This document shows, piece after piece, positions 13,079-23,312 of a stretch of DNA of 64,000 bases; position 1 is the stretch's first letter, and the number at the start of each line of letters is the position of its first letter. Both the position numbers and the translations under genes were made by a program. The stretch spans positions 248,001 to 312,000 of the forward strand of contig JAFEKR010000039.1 in the NCBI GenBank assembly GCA_019022495.1. The letters run 5' to 3'. This stretch comes from Epichloe hybrida. Taxonomy: Eukaryota; Ascomycota; Sordariomycetes; Hypocreales; Clavicipitaceae. Under the pieces are notes generated by a model, which searched no databases, was not told the DNA's origin, and worked only from the letters and a program-made list of their open reading frames with translations.

Positions 13079-13978
13079 TATATATAAAACCCTTTAAGTG
13101 CTCTTTTTATAAAGAATTAGTAAAATTCCTAGGATTTATTCTCTTTATTAATAGGATATTAATGAATACTTACTAGGTTAATATAATTAAAGAATAGAAG
13201 GAGCTAATAAGTTTTAAGGATATATAGTTATTTCTTAGGTTCTATAACTTCTATTAATAGTTTATTTATAAATACTCTAGGATTATAGTACCTCTTTATA
13301 CACTAATAAAGAGTAGTTAAAATAGCATCTAGACTAGGAGGTTTATATTCGGAGAAAAGAAGTAGTTAGTGTTTAACTAGCTAAAAGATACCTTTTAGCA
13401 AGCGCCTTTACTCTAATACTATAACCTAAGTTAAGTGGTATATATTAAGATAGATACCTTAATTTTTATAATAGTAGGAATCCTATCTTAGTAGGATAAT
13501 AAGGGCTATTAGTATCTAGTGGCCTTTTAGTTAAGGAAGTTTATAGACACTAAATATAACTATAGTATAGCTAATTAAGAGTTACTTACTATAGTAAAGT
13601 TATTTAAATACTAGTAATATTATATTAAAGGCATAAAGATACCTATAGAGGTCCTATTAGACTATTATAACCTATAGACCTTTATAAGGTAGTAGAAGCT
13701 AAATAGAAGATAGGCATAATAGTGTATATTCCTCTGCCCTTTTTATTTTATAATTAAGTATAGACTAAGGAAAAGTAACCTTATGGATATACTATTAAGA
13801 AGGTTTAATTATAAGGGTAAACTTATATTAAATAGGGCACTCCTACTAGAGCTTTAAAGGAAGATAGTAAATATCTTTATAGTAGAAGAAGAAGTACTAA
13901 TATATTAAAGAAGTTATAGCGTAATACTAGTCTTAGAACTTACTAAGGTAAGAGTAGCCTAGTTAAAAGGCTAGTTAG

Positions 13979-14245
13979 TGTCACGACTGTGTTCAGGGAG
14001 ATATAAACGGAGTGAAGGCTAAGGTTCTTAGTCGTAGCTAGAGAGCTACTACTTAGGGGTAGGTATATAAAGGTCTTAAACTCTAACCTTCTATATCTCT
14101 TATAGGCAGTCCTTATCTAAATACCTTACTACACGTACATAGCTATCTAGTAGCTACTTAGTTATTCGCGTAGGCTAAGGCTTACCCGAGGGCTCCATCA
14201 TATGACTGTCCTGTCCGCGACTCCCTGGCCTCCGTGCTCCTAACA
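13979..14245 (-). repeat. Solo LTR (267 bp) of the second Gypsy family, inside copy C
   Basis: Starts TGTCACGACTGTG and ends GTGCTCCTAACA, flanked by a perfect 5-bp duplication GTTAG (13974-13978 and 14246-14250). Copy B at about 4552 shows the empty site. It equals the LTRs of the element at 23046-30778 in inverse orientation, so it is a solo LTR left by LTR-LTR recombination. Confidence 0.93.
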
Positions 14246-14568
14246 GTTAGCTACTATAAATCTAGTAATAGGTTAGCTAAATAAGGGTGATTTTAAGGAG
14301 AAAGTAGTATATGTTTAAGATATTAGTATAGTATAAGTAATTTAGGGGGCTATTATATTACTAAATCCTTACTAATCTATAGTAAATAAACTATTAGTGT
14401 AATTACTATAGAAAGCATAGGACTAAGATCTAGATTTATAAAAGCGCGAAGGTAAGGTTAACTCCTAAGTAAAAGAGAGGGGAAAAGCTAGTCTATAGTT
14501 ATGTAGTATAAGGGGCTTCCTAATATATAAAGACTAGGTAGTTATTCTATAGGAGCCTATCTTATAAT

Positions 14569-14976
14569 CAGAGCTTTGTACTACACTACATCTTGTAGTT
14601 TTTTTTTCTAATAAATAATTCATATCTAATCTTAGAAAATATATAGAGATATAAAACTCTGATTTTCAAATAGATAACTTAAAAACTACAGTGTAGTTAT
14701 ATATAAAAGTGGGTCTAAAAGTGGGTGTTTAGGCCGCAAATTAGAAAAACTACATTTTACTACATTTTAGTACTAAAAAAATACTACAAATGTAGTATTT
14801 GTGATTTGTGGAGCGAGGGCCCACTTTTAGACCCACCTATATATATAGTATTTTTCTTAGAATTTTCCTCTATAAGATCACGTGATTTTTAGGATAATAA
14901 CTTTAATTATAAGCTAGATATAAAAATAAATAGAATTACTACAAGAAATACTACACTACACGAGTGCAAAGCTCTG
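14569..14976. mobile_element. hAT-type MITE (408 bp) inside Gypsy copy C
   Basis: Non-coding element with terminal inverted repeats beginning CAGAGCTTTG at both ends and an 8-bp target duplication CTTATAAT (14561-14568 and 14977-14984). CAGAG-type ends with an 8-bp duplication are the hallmark of the hAT superfamily. The uninterrupted site exists in copy B near 4865-4872. An internal inverted repeat built around GTGGGTCTAAAAGTGGG lies near 14710 and 14820. It has no transposase and must be mobilised by another element. It shows little RIP damage. Confidence 0.88.
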
Positions 14977-17583
14977 CTTATAATAGAAGCTTTTATAGCT
15001 ACACTATAATAATTGATTAGTAAGATACTTTAGGACTAAATACACTTTTAAACTACTAAAATATTACTATTAGTAGCTAGTAATAAGTAAAGCTATTTTA
15101 AACTATATGTTTAGCTATAGAGTATACTAGTGTGTGGTAGCTAGGAGGCACTGCTTATATAGAAGCCTTAAATTACTACTAATACTAAGGTAACTGTAAG
15201 TAGAGATCTTAATAGATTTTATTATAGGATTACTACTAGTATAGCTAGGTAACTAAGAAACTAATGTAATCCTAGTTATTATAGACTAATTTACTAAGTA
15301 CTCTATCTTCCTCCTTGTATAAACTATAATTAACATAGCTAAATTAGCAAAGCTATTCTATAAGGAGATTAAGCTTTAATTTAGGGCACTAGAGGGCATT
15401 ATATCTAATAGAGGATTAGTGTTTACAAGCTAATTCTAGTTAGATATATATTACCTATTATATATAAAGCATAGGCTTTTAATAGTGTTTTATCCCTAAA
15501 CTAATAGGTAAATAAAGAGAATAAACTAAGTACTTAAATATTACTTATAATACTTTATTAAAGAAAACTAATAGCTATAGCTAAAGCTACTTCTAATAGC
15601 TTAATTTATATATAATAATACTATTAATAGGATAATAGGTTACTCCCTTAACTACACTTTTATAAGCTATTTACCTAAGTTTTATCTAGCTCTTAAGGGT
15701 AAGAGTAAGGAGGGGGAGGTCCTAGAAGCCTATACGTATATATAAAAGCTATATAAGGTTAGGGAGAAACTAGTATATAACTAGGTAAGAGCTACTAAAG
15801 TATAGGTAAAGTATTATAACTAATAATACTAGCTATTAACCTTAAAAAGAGAAGACTTAGTACTACTATTAGTAAAGAATATTAGACTTAAGGATATAAA
15901 ATAAAAGCTAACCCTTAGATTTATTAGGCTATTTTAAATACTTAATGCTATAGGTAAATAAGCATACTAACTAGCGCTACCTAATAAGTATAGTTAACTA
16001 TATAATATATTCTATATTAGTCTATTAAAGCTATAGAATTACTAGAAAAATACTATAAATAAAGAAATACTAATACTAAACCTTAAAGATAAAGATAATA
16101 AATTTAAAGTTAAAGAAGTTAAGGATTATAGGAAGACTTATAAAGGTAATAAATACCTAGTAAAATAGAAGGGTTAGCTAAGTAAATATAATTAATAGGT
16201 AGTAGTAGAAGATATAGAAGGCACTTAATATATAATTTAGGCCTTCTATTAAAGTAAAATAAGGAGGAAGTATAGTAAGTTATAAGTAAATTATAAGCAC
16301 TAAGGAATAATATTACTATAGTAAAGGCTTAATATTATTAGTTACCTAAAAATTCTACCTAGAGGCTTATATTATATTATAAAAAAACAAAGGAAATAGT
16401 GCCTAAAGTGTAAGTAAAGTAACTAGAAAACCCTTTATTATAGCCCCTAGATAGGAGATAACCTTACTATTAATAAACCTATACTTTACCTTATTCTTAT
16501 TAGCCTAAATTACTTTCTTTATAGTATAGAAGAAGTAGTATATTACTATAGCTTAGGTAATATAGCCTAGATCTAATAAATAAAGCTAAAGAACTATACA
16601 TACTTCCTATATAGCTATAGTATTCTCTAAGTCCTCCTATTAAAATATTAGTAAAGCCCTAGTAAATAAATAATAAAAAGCTAAGGGTAAACTAGAAAAG
16701 AGAGGAATAAGGCTATAGCTACTAAGGTAACTTATAACTACTACTAAGAGACTAGATAGCTCTAGTAAGAAATAAAGGTAGCTTATATAGAAAGGTTAGT
16801 AAATAATAAGTAATTAGGTTAGGATTTAATAGACTTAATATGCCTTTATAGCACTAGTTAACCTAAAGGTAATATGGTATAAGGTATTTATATAGTTAAA
16901 TCCTATAACTAAGTTAAGAATATACTTAGTAAAGCTATAGTAAGTCTTCTCTAAAAAAACACTAATACTCTCTTTATTTAAGGTAGAAATAGTAGTGCCT
17001 ATAAGGGCTTATACTTACTTATAAATAACTATTAGGTTAGAAAAGTTACTAGCTATTATTACTATAGCCTAGTATAGAAAAGTTAGTAAGTTAGAAGTAT
17101 AAGGTAATAAAATACTAAGTAACTTACTATCTTATAAGTATTACTATGCTTATTATATTAGAGATAATACTTTAACTACTTATTCCTAGTAATATTACTC
17201 CTAAGCAAAGAATAAGGAAAACTATATATAATTCTTAGTAAAGTAACCTTAATTAGTAAGTACCTCTTAAAGTTAGTATAGCTAGTGTATAAGTAATATA
17301 TATAAGAGCACTTATAGAAGCAAATAGTATTAGCTTCTATAATAAAATAGTAAGGATAAGTATATAATAAGTTAAGGTAAATAAAGTCTAATTAAAATTA
17401 ATTAGAATAGTCTAGAGTTATAAGGAGGAAAAGGGAGTAATATAATAGTATTTTATAATGAAATTTATATTATAAAGCTAACTAATTTATTTATTATTAT
17501 TTTTATTATTAGCTAGTTAGTAAATAGCTATATTAAGGCTAGGGAAAGCTATTTAGGAGCCTAGCTATAAGTAAGGGGATAAT

Positions 17584-17774
17584 TATAAGGCCTTACTTAT
17601 AATATAAGTGTACCCCGCTAGCGCACCACGCTATAGGGCTAGGTTTACGTAACACTAGTAAGCTACTAGCTATAAGTTAGCGACTTGTACGCATAACACA
17701 CTTAGACCTAACAAGCTTTAGTTAATATACAAACGCCCCTATACCTCTTGCCTAGCTATCCCTTTGTTCTCACA
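17584..17774 (+). repeat. 3' LTR of Gypsy copy C
   Basis: This 191-bp version of the 202-bp LTR begins TATAAGG and ends TCTCACA. It lacks about 11 bases around the position of the CACTAGGCAAGC block. Confidence 0.85.
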
Positions 17775-18790
17775 CTCTCTAAAAGAATATAGTAGTTATA
17801 TTACACTTATAGCTAATCACAGCTGTTAGAGGGGGACGAATAACTAGGGCACGTAGATTTGTAAAATAATCCAGGGGGTGTATTGTACCTCGCTCAAGTG
17901 AAGCGCTTTTGGTGTGCTGTCGGGTTTTGGCAAGTATGCTGCTAGACAATGTAATAGGGTACCTACCTCCTACGTACTTTGTCAAGCGGAAAACAACACC
18001 CCAAAAGACACGATGCTAGCCCACAGTCGTGAGTAGCTCTGGAGCCTGCACACAACAGAGAGGTTAGTTAACTTAATAATATTAATTATTTAAATTTGGT
18101 TGTTAATTGTTATACTAGCTGGGTATTGCTAGTGATTTTTTTGTTCCTTGAAAATTAGATGCATTGGCCACAACCAATGACCCCCCAAAAAAATATAAAA
18201 AAATCAATAATATTAATTATAATCATAGCTAGTAATATCTCATTATATAGAGACATCCTAGATTAAATAGTCTATTAGATTAGAAGTAACATCTTAATCA
18301 GAGGGAGGGGGTAATCTCTTTAACTTATCTTTTATAATATTAGGTCTTATATTAGCTAGAGCTAAAGGTAAGGCAAAATATAAGAATTAGGTTATGCGTA
18401 ATAGCTATAAAGGAATCTAGCTATAGGTGGTCCCTTTATAGATTAAATAACCCCCTTGCCTGGATAACTAATATTGTCATCCCTTGTTGTGTTATCTAAC
18501 TTATCTTATCTTTACCCATGATCCCTAGTGCTTGTCACTATGATTGCGTGTTTTTGGGCGCGCATCTTACGGCACACAGTACCTACCTAGATAGGCAGGT
18601 GTCTGGTGTCTTCTTGCTGCCATGTGGCAAGTTATAGCTAGTTCCCAAGCTATCTTTAAGCTAATTAACTCACACAATGAATGTGATCGGCATATTGGCA
18701 CTGGACTGCAACTCTGAGATAATACATCAGGGAAAACGTTATCGATTTAGGGGATAAGTCTTGGTTATTCTGACGATTCATCTAGACCAT
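17775..18790. other. Intergenic, no gene recognised
   Basis: Mixed composition. Bases about 17775-18070 are near normal GC; 18080-18480 is AT-rich with two near-identical AATAATATTAATTA blocks (about 18085 and 18205). A 68-codon frame at 17779-17985 (minus) shows no recognisable motif. Nothing supports a gene. Confidence 0.5.
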
Positions 18791-19099
18791 CTAGACCATC
18801 CAATCTGGAATATCGGCTATGTACAAACCGAATGTTGCTTTGTCTTCATGAGTTGCTAATTCGTTGATGGCCGTATTTCTATCTTCCAAGTTGTTGTTGA
18901 GTTCAACTATGCTAAGAGCCCGATCAAATGCTTCCATATTTCCAACACCCTAAACGCCGGTAATTTAAGCTAGCTGTGATATAGCAAGATCTTCATCTAA
19001 CCCCATCACTCTTAAAATCTCCACACTTAAGTTTCCCTATCTAGCACGTTGAGTACCATTGATCAGTCTCCCACAATTTCCGTTCCGCCGGAGTAGGCT
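18791..19099 (-). pseudogene. Possible broken reading frame, unidentified
   Basis: The minus strand carries a protein-like frame interrupted by three stops (TAG, TAA, TAG). Its best part reads GNMEAFDRALSIVELNNN and later ELATHEDKATFGLYIADI. I do not recognise the family. It lies directly downstream of the ancestral stop of the dehydrogenase gene, so it may be 3' UTR that looks coding by chance, or the edge of a decayed neighbour. Confidence 0.2.
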
Positions 19100-19104
19100 T
19101 CAAT

Positions 19105-19371
19105 TGTTAGGAGCACGGAGGCCAGGGAGCCATGGACAGGACGGTCACATAATGGAGCCCTCGGATAAGCCTTAGGTTATACAAATAACTAAGTAGCTAC
19201 TAGATAGCTATATGCATATAGTAAGGTATTTAGATAAGGACTACCTATAAGAGATATAAGAGGTTAGAGTTTAAGACCTTTATATACTTACCCCTAAGTA
19301 GTAGCTCTCTAGCTATAACTAAGAACCTTAGCCTTCACTCCGTTTATATCTCTCCCACCACAGTCATGACA
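19105..19371 (+). repeat. Solo LTR (267 bp) at the stop codon of the dehydrogenase gene
   Basis: Starts TGTTAGGAGCACGG and ends CAGTCATGACA. It is the same length and family as the LTRs at 23046 and 30512. It is flanked by a perfect 5-bp duplication TCAAT (19100-19104 and 19372-19376). On the gene strand the right-hand copy reads ATTGA, which contains the TGA stop of the adjacent gene. Ends are well preserved while the middle is RIP-mutated. Confidence 0.94.
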
Positions 19372-21294
19372 TCAATACAATACTCGGGTCATAATGCATG
19401 CTAATAGATATTTGTGAGTCAAGGAATTCCCACAACTAAGGGGCCAGCCACTCAAACTTACAGCTTAAACCTTCGAGGCTTTCAGTAATGTCCTTGATTT
19501 CCTCATATCGAACATTGCTGATATCCGCCATAAGATATGCAACCTAGAAATCAATGATTAGATACATTTTTCACGGTCATGATTCAGGGTGAAGCTTACA
19601 TCGCCTTTGCTATCGCTGATTTGCTTGTCAACGTTGTGATTTCCAAGAATCTCATTCACTATATCGCTATTAGCATGAATTCAACCTCTTCCTTAATTCG
19701 GATTCGGGACCTCTTTGACGCTTACCCTTTCGAAGAACACCAGGAACATTGCGGTGAATGTAAATGACCTGTCAGATAGCGCGTGTTGTTAATGGGGCCA
19801 TCTTCAAAAGCGATGGAGATGATAAGTTGCCCAGACATGGCTATAAGTTTGCTTACTCTTGCATGATTGGGCTCGTCCAGAGTCAGTGACCGAAGTTGGG
19901 CTTCGGGGAGATTAACACTACCCAGAGTAATGCCTTGGTTGATGTAACGGACAAGAGCGTCGGCGACTGGAGAAAATAAAATTAGCCAAAAATGTTCAGT
20001 CTCAAACGAGGGTTCGACTATGTACCCACCTTCGACACCGATTGCACGTTGAGCCTCCTCGGTGCTACCGCCAATGTGAGGTGTAAGAATGATGTTGCTC
20101 AGAGAGAGAAGATCCTCAGCCCAGTCATTCAGATTGTTAGTGAAGTAGTCACCATTGGCCGCTGGTTCGTTGGGATAAACGTCAAGAGCAGCACCCGCTA
20201 TCTTTCCTGATCGCATAGCCTTCACGAGGGCGGGAATATCAACGACTGTTCCTCGGCTTGCATTTATGAGATATGATCCGGTTCTCATTTGTTCAAACTG
20301 TGCTGTAGAAATCATGCCTCTTGTCTCCGGAAGATCAGGCACGTGGAGGGTCACAAAATCGGCATCTGCGAGAAGATGATCCAATGTTGGAACTTGTCGT
20401 GAAGTACCGAGAGCCATGAGGGTAATCGCATCGTAGTAGATGACATTCATACCCATGGATTCAGCAAGTACTGAAAGTTGAGAACCGATATGGCCATATC
20501 CAATTATGCCTGACAGAAGAAAGTCAGCTAAAGATAAATCATACAATGTTGAAGTCAAAAGTTGTGCGAGGGGATGGAATCGCATCAGTACGTGGCCAGT
20601 GGATAGTTACCTAGGGTCTTGCCTCGAATTTCCCAACACTTGGCGCTCACTTTGTTCCAGGTTCCACGATGCATTTCGGAAGAGCGATCGCCTAATTGAC
20701 GAGCAAGCGATATGATCTCGCCAATCACGAGTTCTGCAACACTGCGAGAATTGGCGAACGGGGAATTAAAAACAGCAATGCCGTGACGAGCAGCGTATTC
20801 TAGGTCGACCTGATTAGTTCCAATGCAGAAGCATCCCACCACTAACAGGTTTTTGGCTTCGCGCAATACACGCTCGGACAATTTAGTTTTTGATCGAATG
20901 CCGACGACATGCACACCGCTGTATGTGACGTGAGTAACTGTCTACATGATGTCGCGTCTTGTAGTTGTTCACATGGGGATCTGACGTACCGGATTTTCTC
21001 AATTAGCTGGTCCTCGGGAAGAGAGGTCTTGAGAGCTTCAACCTGATAACCCTGACCTTTGAGAATCTCTTGGCCAGCCGCGTTGACATTTTCCAGGAGC
21101 AATATCTTAATATCCTGTGTGTTGAAGGGCTTGAGCTGTTTTAGCACACCGCGTTGAGCCAATGTCCCCCCCCAGCTGCCTGGCGGGGATGCAAATGTGG
21201 CAGTCGGAGAAGTCGACAAATTGTTCTGATCCCAACTGGAGACAATTCTTTGGCCGGAGATGGCCATTCCTTGGATATCAACTGGAGGAGTCAT
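19372..21294 (-). CDS. SER33: D-3-phosphoglycerate dehydrogenase
   Basis: Cytosolic enzyme that oxidises 3-phosphoglycerate with NAD to start serine synthesis. Eight exons: 21294-20990, 20918-20611, 20509-20030, 19966-19857, 19768-19726, 19658-19600, 19543-19462 and 19400-19372, giving 471 aa, close to the fungal norm. The start at 21294 gives MTPPVDIQGMA. Visible are a substrate-binding half (NSPFANSRSVAELVIGE), the Rossmann NAD site (IIGYGHIGSQLS), the NASRGTVVD and TPHIGGSTEEAQ blocks, and a C-terminal ACT domain (IHRNVPGVLRKVNEILG, then KDITESLEGLSS and TRVLY). The ACT part is spread over four small exons. The TGA stop is built into the target duplication of a solo LTR, so the native 3' UTR is displaced by 272 bases. 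Coding sequence is intact despite RIP-mutated repeats on both sides. Confidence 0.95.
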
Positions 21295-22575
21295 AATGGC
21301 TATCGGTAAAAACGAGCAGAGGTGTATAGTTCTGGTGATGACGAAAAAAAAGTAAGAGAAAATTTCACCTGGAAGGACTGGAAGGATTCTGGTGGGATTT
21401 AAGTTATGTACACCACTGTAGTAGCAAAGAGCCACGCCAGCTGCTAGCTATGACGAACCCAGCGTCCGAAGTGTCTGTGGAATGGCGTGAACCGTCCAAA
21501 TCTGGCACCACCGGTGCGTTCAGCCAACTGCAGGACGAAAAATCTTGCGCAGCTCCGATTGCTCGTGCCACGCCCCGCCTTACTAGACCTGTCACTGTAG
21601 GTACTCCGTAGTGCTAGGCATCGTAACGGACTATTTTCCTCTTTAGATACCTTTAATAACTAAAATGCTTATAACTAATATTGAATTTATAAAATACAAG
21701 GAAGAAATACGCGTGAATAAGGCTTTTTAACGCATTAATAATAAGCTACACACATAAATTTTGGTATTTGTTACGTGGCAAAACGAGCTTAGCTACAAGT
21801 AACGCTTATAGGGCTAGGTTCGGTGCTCTGGTGAAAGAAATCACTTATTTCTTACATCATATACTATACCTAATAGTAGTTTTTATAAGTTAAATTAAAA
21901 TGACCTATAACTTATTAAATTCGTTAGTCCCTCTGACGGATTTAACCTAACATCGTGCAAAGCTAGCACGTAACTGTCAGGCGCAAGCCTATTCAGGCGC
22001 AAGCCTTTTGAAATGTAGGGAGCTAGTTACCAGCTGCCAGCTGGCAACAGCTGTACAAGTGCAAGCTCTACGGTCAGGGACCGATAGGGCCGCAACGTTA
22101 AATCAATTAACGCAACGCAACGGAAGGTTATAGCAGTTATTAACTAATAGAATTTAATTTAAATTACTTTTATAATATCTTATAAAGTAATAGAATTAAT
22201 TTTAGATATGTTGTACAGGCAATGCAGCTATTATTAGTTAAGAGGACTAGCTATCTAGCTAGTTAAAAAGATCTTCTTTCTCTCATAGACCTACTAACTA
22301 TATTAGTGAATCTAGGCTGCTAACGGGGTCTTACAGGCCACTTTTGATTTTCCGCAAAATTCATTTGTATGCAAAAATCAAAAAATCGACTCACCACCAT
22401 ACTAGCTAGCAACCCGTATGCACTAACTTTTGGTCCAAAAAATAACCTTGCATAAAGAGAAAGCCCTATCTTTAAGCTTTAATTTACTATATGTAAAACT
22501 TTTGTACGACCTTTAGATAAAGAGAAAATCGTTGTCAAAGATAGCTATAGGGTAAGTTATGTGTAGGGTAACCTG

Positions 22576-22640
22576 CTTACGTCACCCTAGCTTACGTCAC
22601 CCTAGCTTACGTCACCCTAGCTTACGTCACCCTAGCTTAC
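22576..22640. repeat. 15-bp tandem repeat, 4.3 copies
   Basis: The unit CTTACGTCACCCTAG is repeated exactly four times (22576-22635), followed by a partial fifth CTTAC. Each unit contains TACGTCA, which resembles a CRE/ATF bZIP site; that role is inference. Confidence 0.95.
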
Positions 22641-22769
22641 CTAATTACTAGTGGCGTAGTTGTGGCCACACTTGCAGCCACAACGCAATTGACTAATTAG
22701 TCATCCACACGGTTGGTCGCAGCTGTTGACAGCTGTGACGCAGCCATTGATAGCTGCCCTCGCGACCGT

Positions 22770-22792
22770 TGACAGCTGCAGTGCAGCTGTCA
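22770..22792. repeat. Perfect palindrome with 11-bp arms
   Basis: The arms are TGACAGCTGCA and its exact reverse complement around a single G. It lies in a CAGCTG-rich island (22690-22800) inside AT-rich sequence. It could form a hairpin or bind an E-box (bHLH) protein; neither is shown. Confidence 0.85.
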
Positions 22793-22931
22793 GACTTGCA
22801 AAGCAAGCTAGTAATAAGAAGGTTCTTTAACTAGAAAAGGGCTAAAAATAGGTCTTATTTTTAACAAAGCCTATTCAGGCGCAAGCCTATAACTAATTGT
22901 AAGGTGCAATGCAAGCGAGAGCTAGCATTGG

Positions 22932-22980
22932 TGGATCTTTTGGTCTAGTGGCTTACCTTGCACACCTTCAGGGTTCTGAC
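22932..22980 (+). other. tRNA-like (SINE-head-like) segment
   Basis: TGGTCTAGTGG at 22941-22951 fits the Pol III A box. GGTTCTGAC about 20 bases later resembles a B box with one key mismatch (GTTCT instead of GTTCR). I could not fold a full cloverleaf, so this is at most a tRNA-derived relic. Confidence 0.2.
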
Positions 22981-23045
22981 AGTAACAGTATTATTATTTA
23001 TATACGCTAGATGCCTCTAGGTAATTTGTTTATTTATTATAATAC

Positions 23046-23312
23046 TGTTAGGAGCACGGAGGCTAGGGAGTCGCGGATAGGACGGTTACATAATAAAGCC
23101 CTTAGGTAAGCCTTAGCTTACGCGAATAACTAAGTAGCTACTAGATAGCTATATACATATAGTAAGGTATTTAAATAAGGACTACCTATAAGAGATATAA
23201 AAGGTTAGAGTTTAAGACCTTTATATACTTACCCTTAAGTAATAGCTCTTTAGCTATAACTAAGAACCTTAGCCTTTACTTTATTTATATCTTCTTAAAT
23301 ATAGTTATAATA
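23046..23312 (+). repeat. 5' LTR of the second Gypsy family
   Basis: A 267-bp LTR that begins TGTTAGGAGC. Its end is RIP-mutated to TAGTTATAATA, where the 3' LTR has TAGTCGTGACA. Confidence 0.92.

Larger units (their letters stand above)
13079..17774 (+). mobile_element. Gypsy copy C, 5'-truncated, with two nested insertions
   Basis: Third copy of the 202-bp-LTR Gypsy family. It aligns with copy B from about position 3655 to the 3' end, so the 5' LTR, gag and most of RT are missing. Removing a solo LTR (13979-14245) and a hAT-type MITE (14569-14976), with their target duplications, leaves about 4.0 kb, matching the 4.04 kb of copy B. The 3' LTR is 17584-17774. RIP damage is heavier than in copy B. 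Confidence 0.87.
21978..22888. repeat. Dispersed AGGC-GCAA-GCCT hairpin motif (three copies)
   Basis: The block CAGGCGCAAGCCT occurs at 21978-21990, at 21994-22006 and at 22876-22888; the last two share the longer ATTCAGGCGCAAGCCT. Each can fold into a 4-bp stem closed by a GCAA (GNRA-type) loop. Confidence 0.6.
21295..23045. other. Gene upstream region, then unclassified repetitive relic
   Basis: Bases 21295-21600 are the normal-composition promoter and leader of the dehydrogenase gene. From about 21620 to 23045 the sequence turns AT-rich with islands of CAGCTG-rich and GCAAGCCT-rich sequence, a 15-bp tandem repeat, a palindrome and a tRNA-like A box. No protein motif or terminal repeat lets me name a transposon class. 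Confidence 0.5.

Noticed and set aside
18085..18220. Paired AATAATATTAATTA blocks as possible MITE ends
   Set aside because: They are direct, low-complexity repeats with no target duplication.
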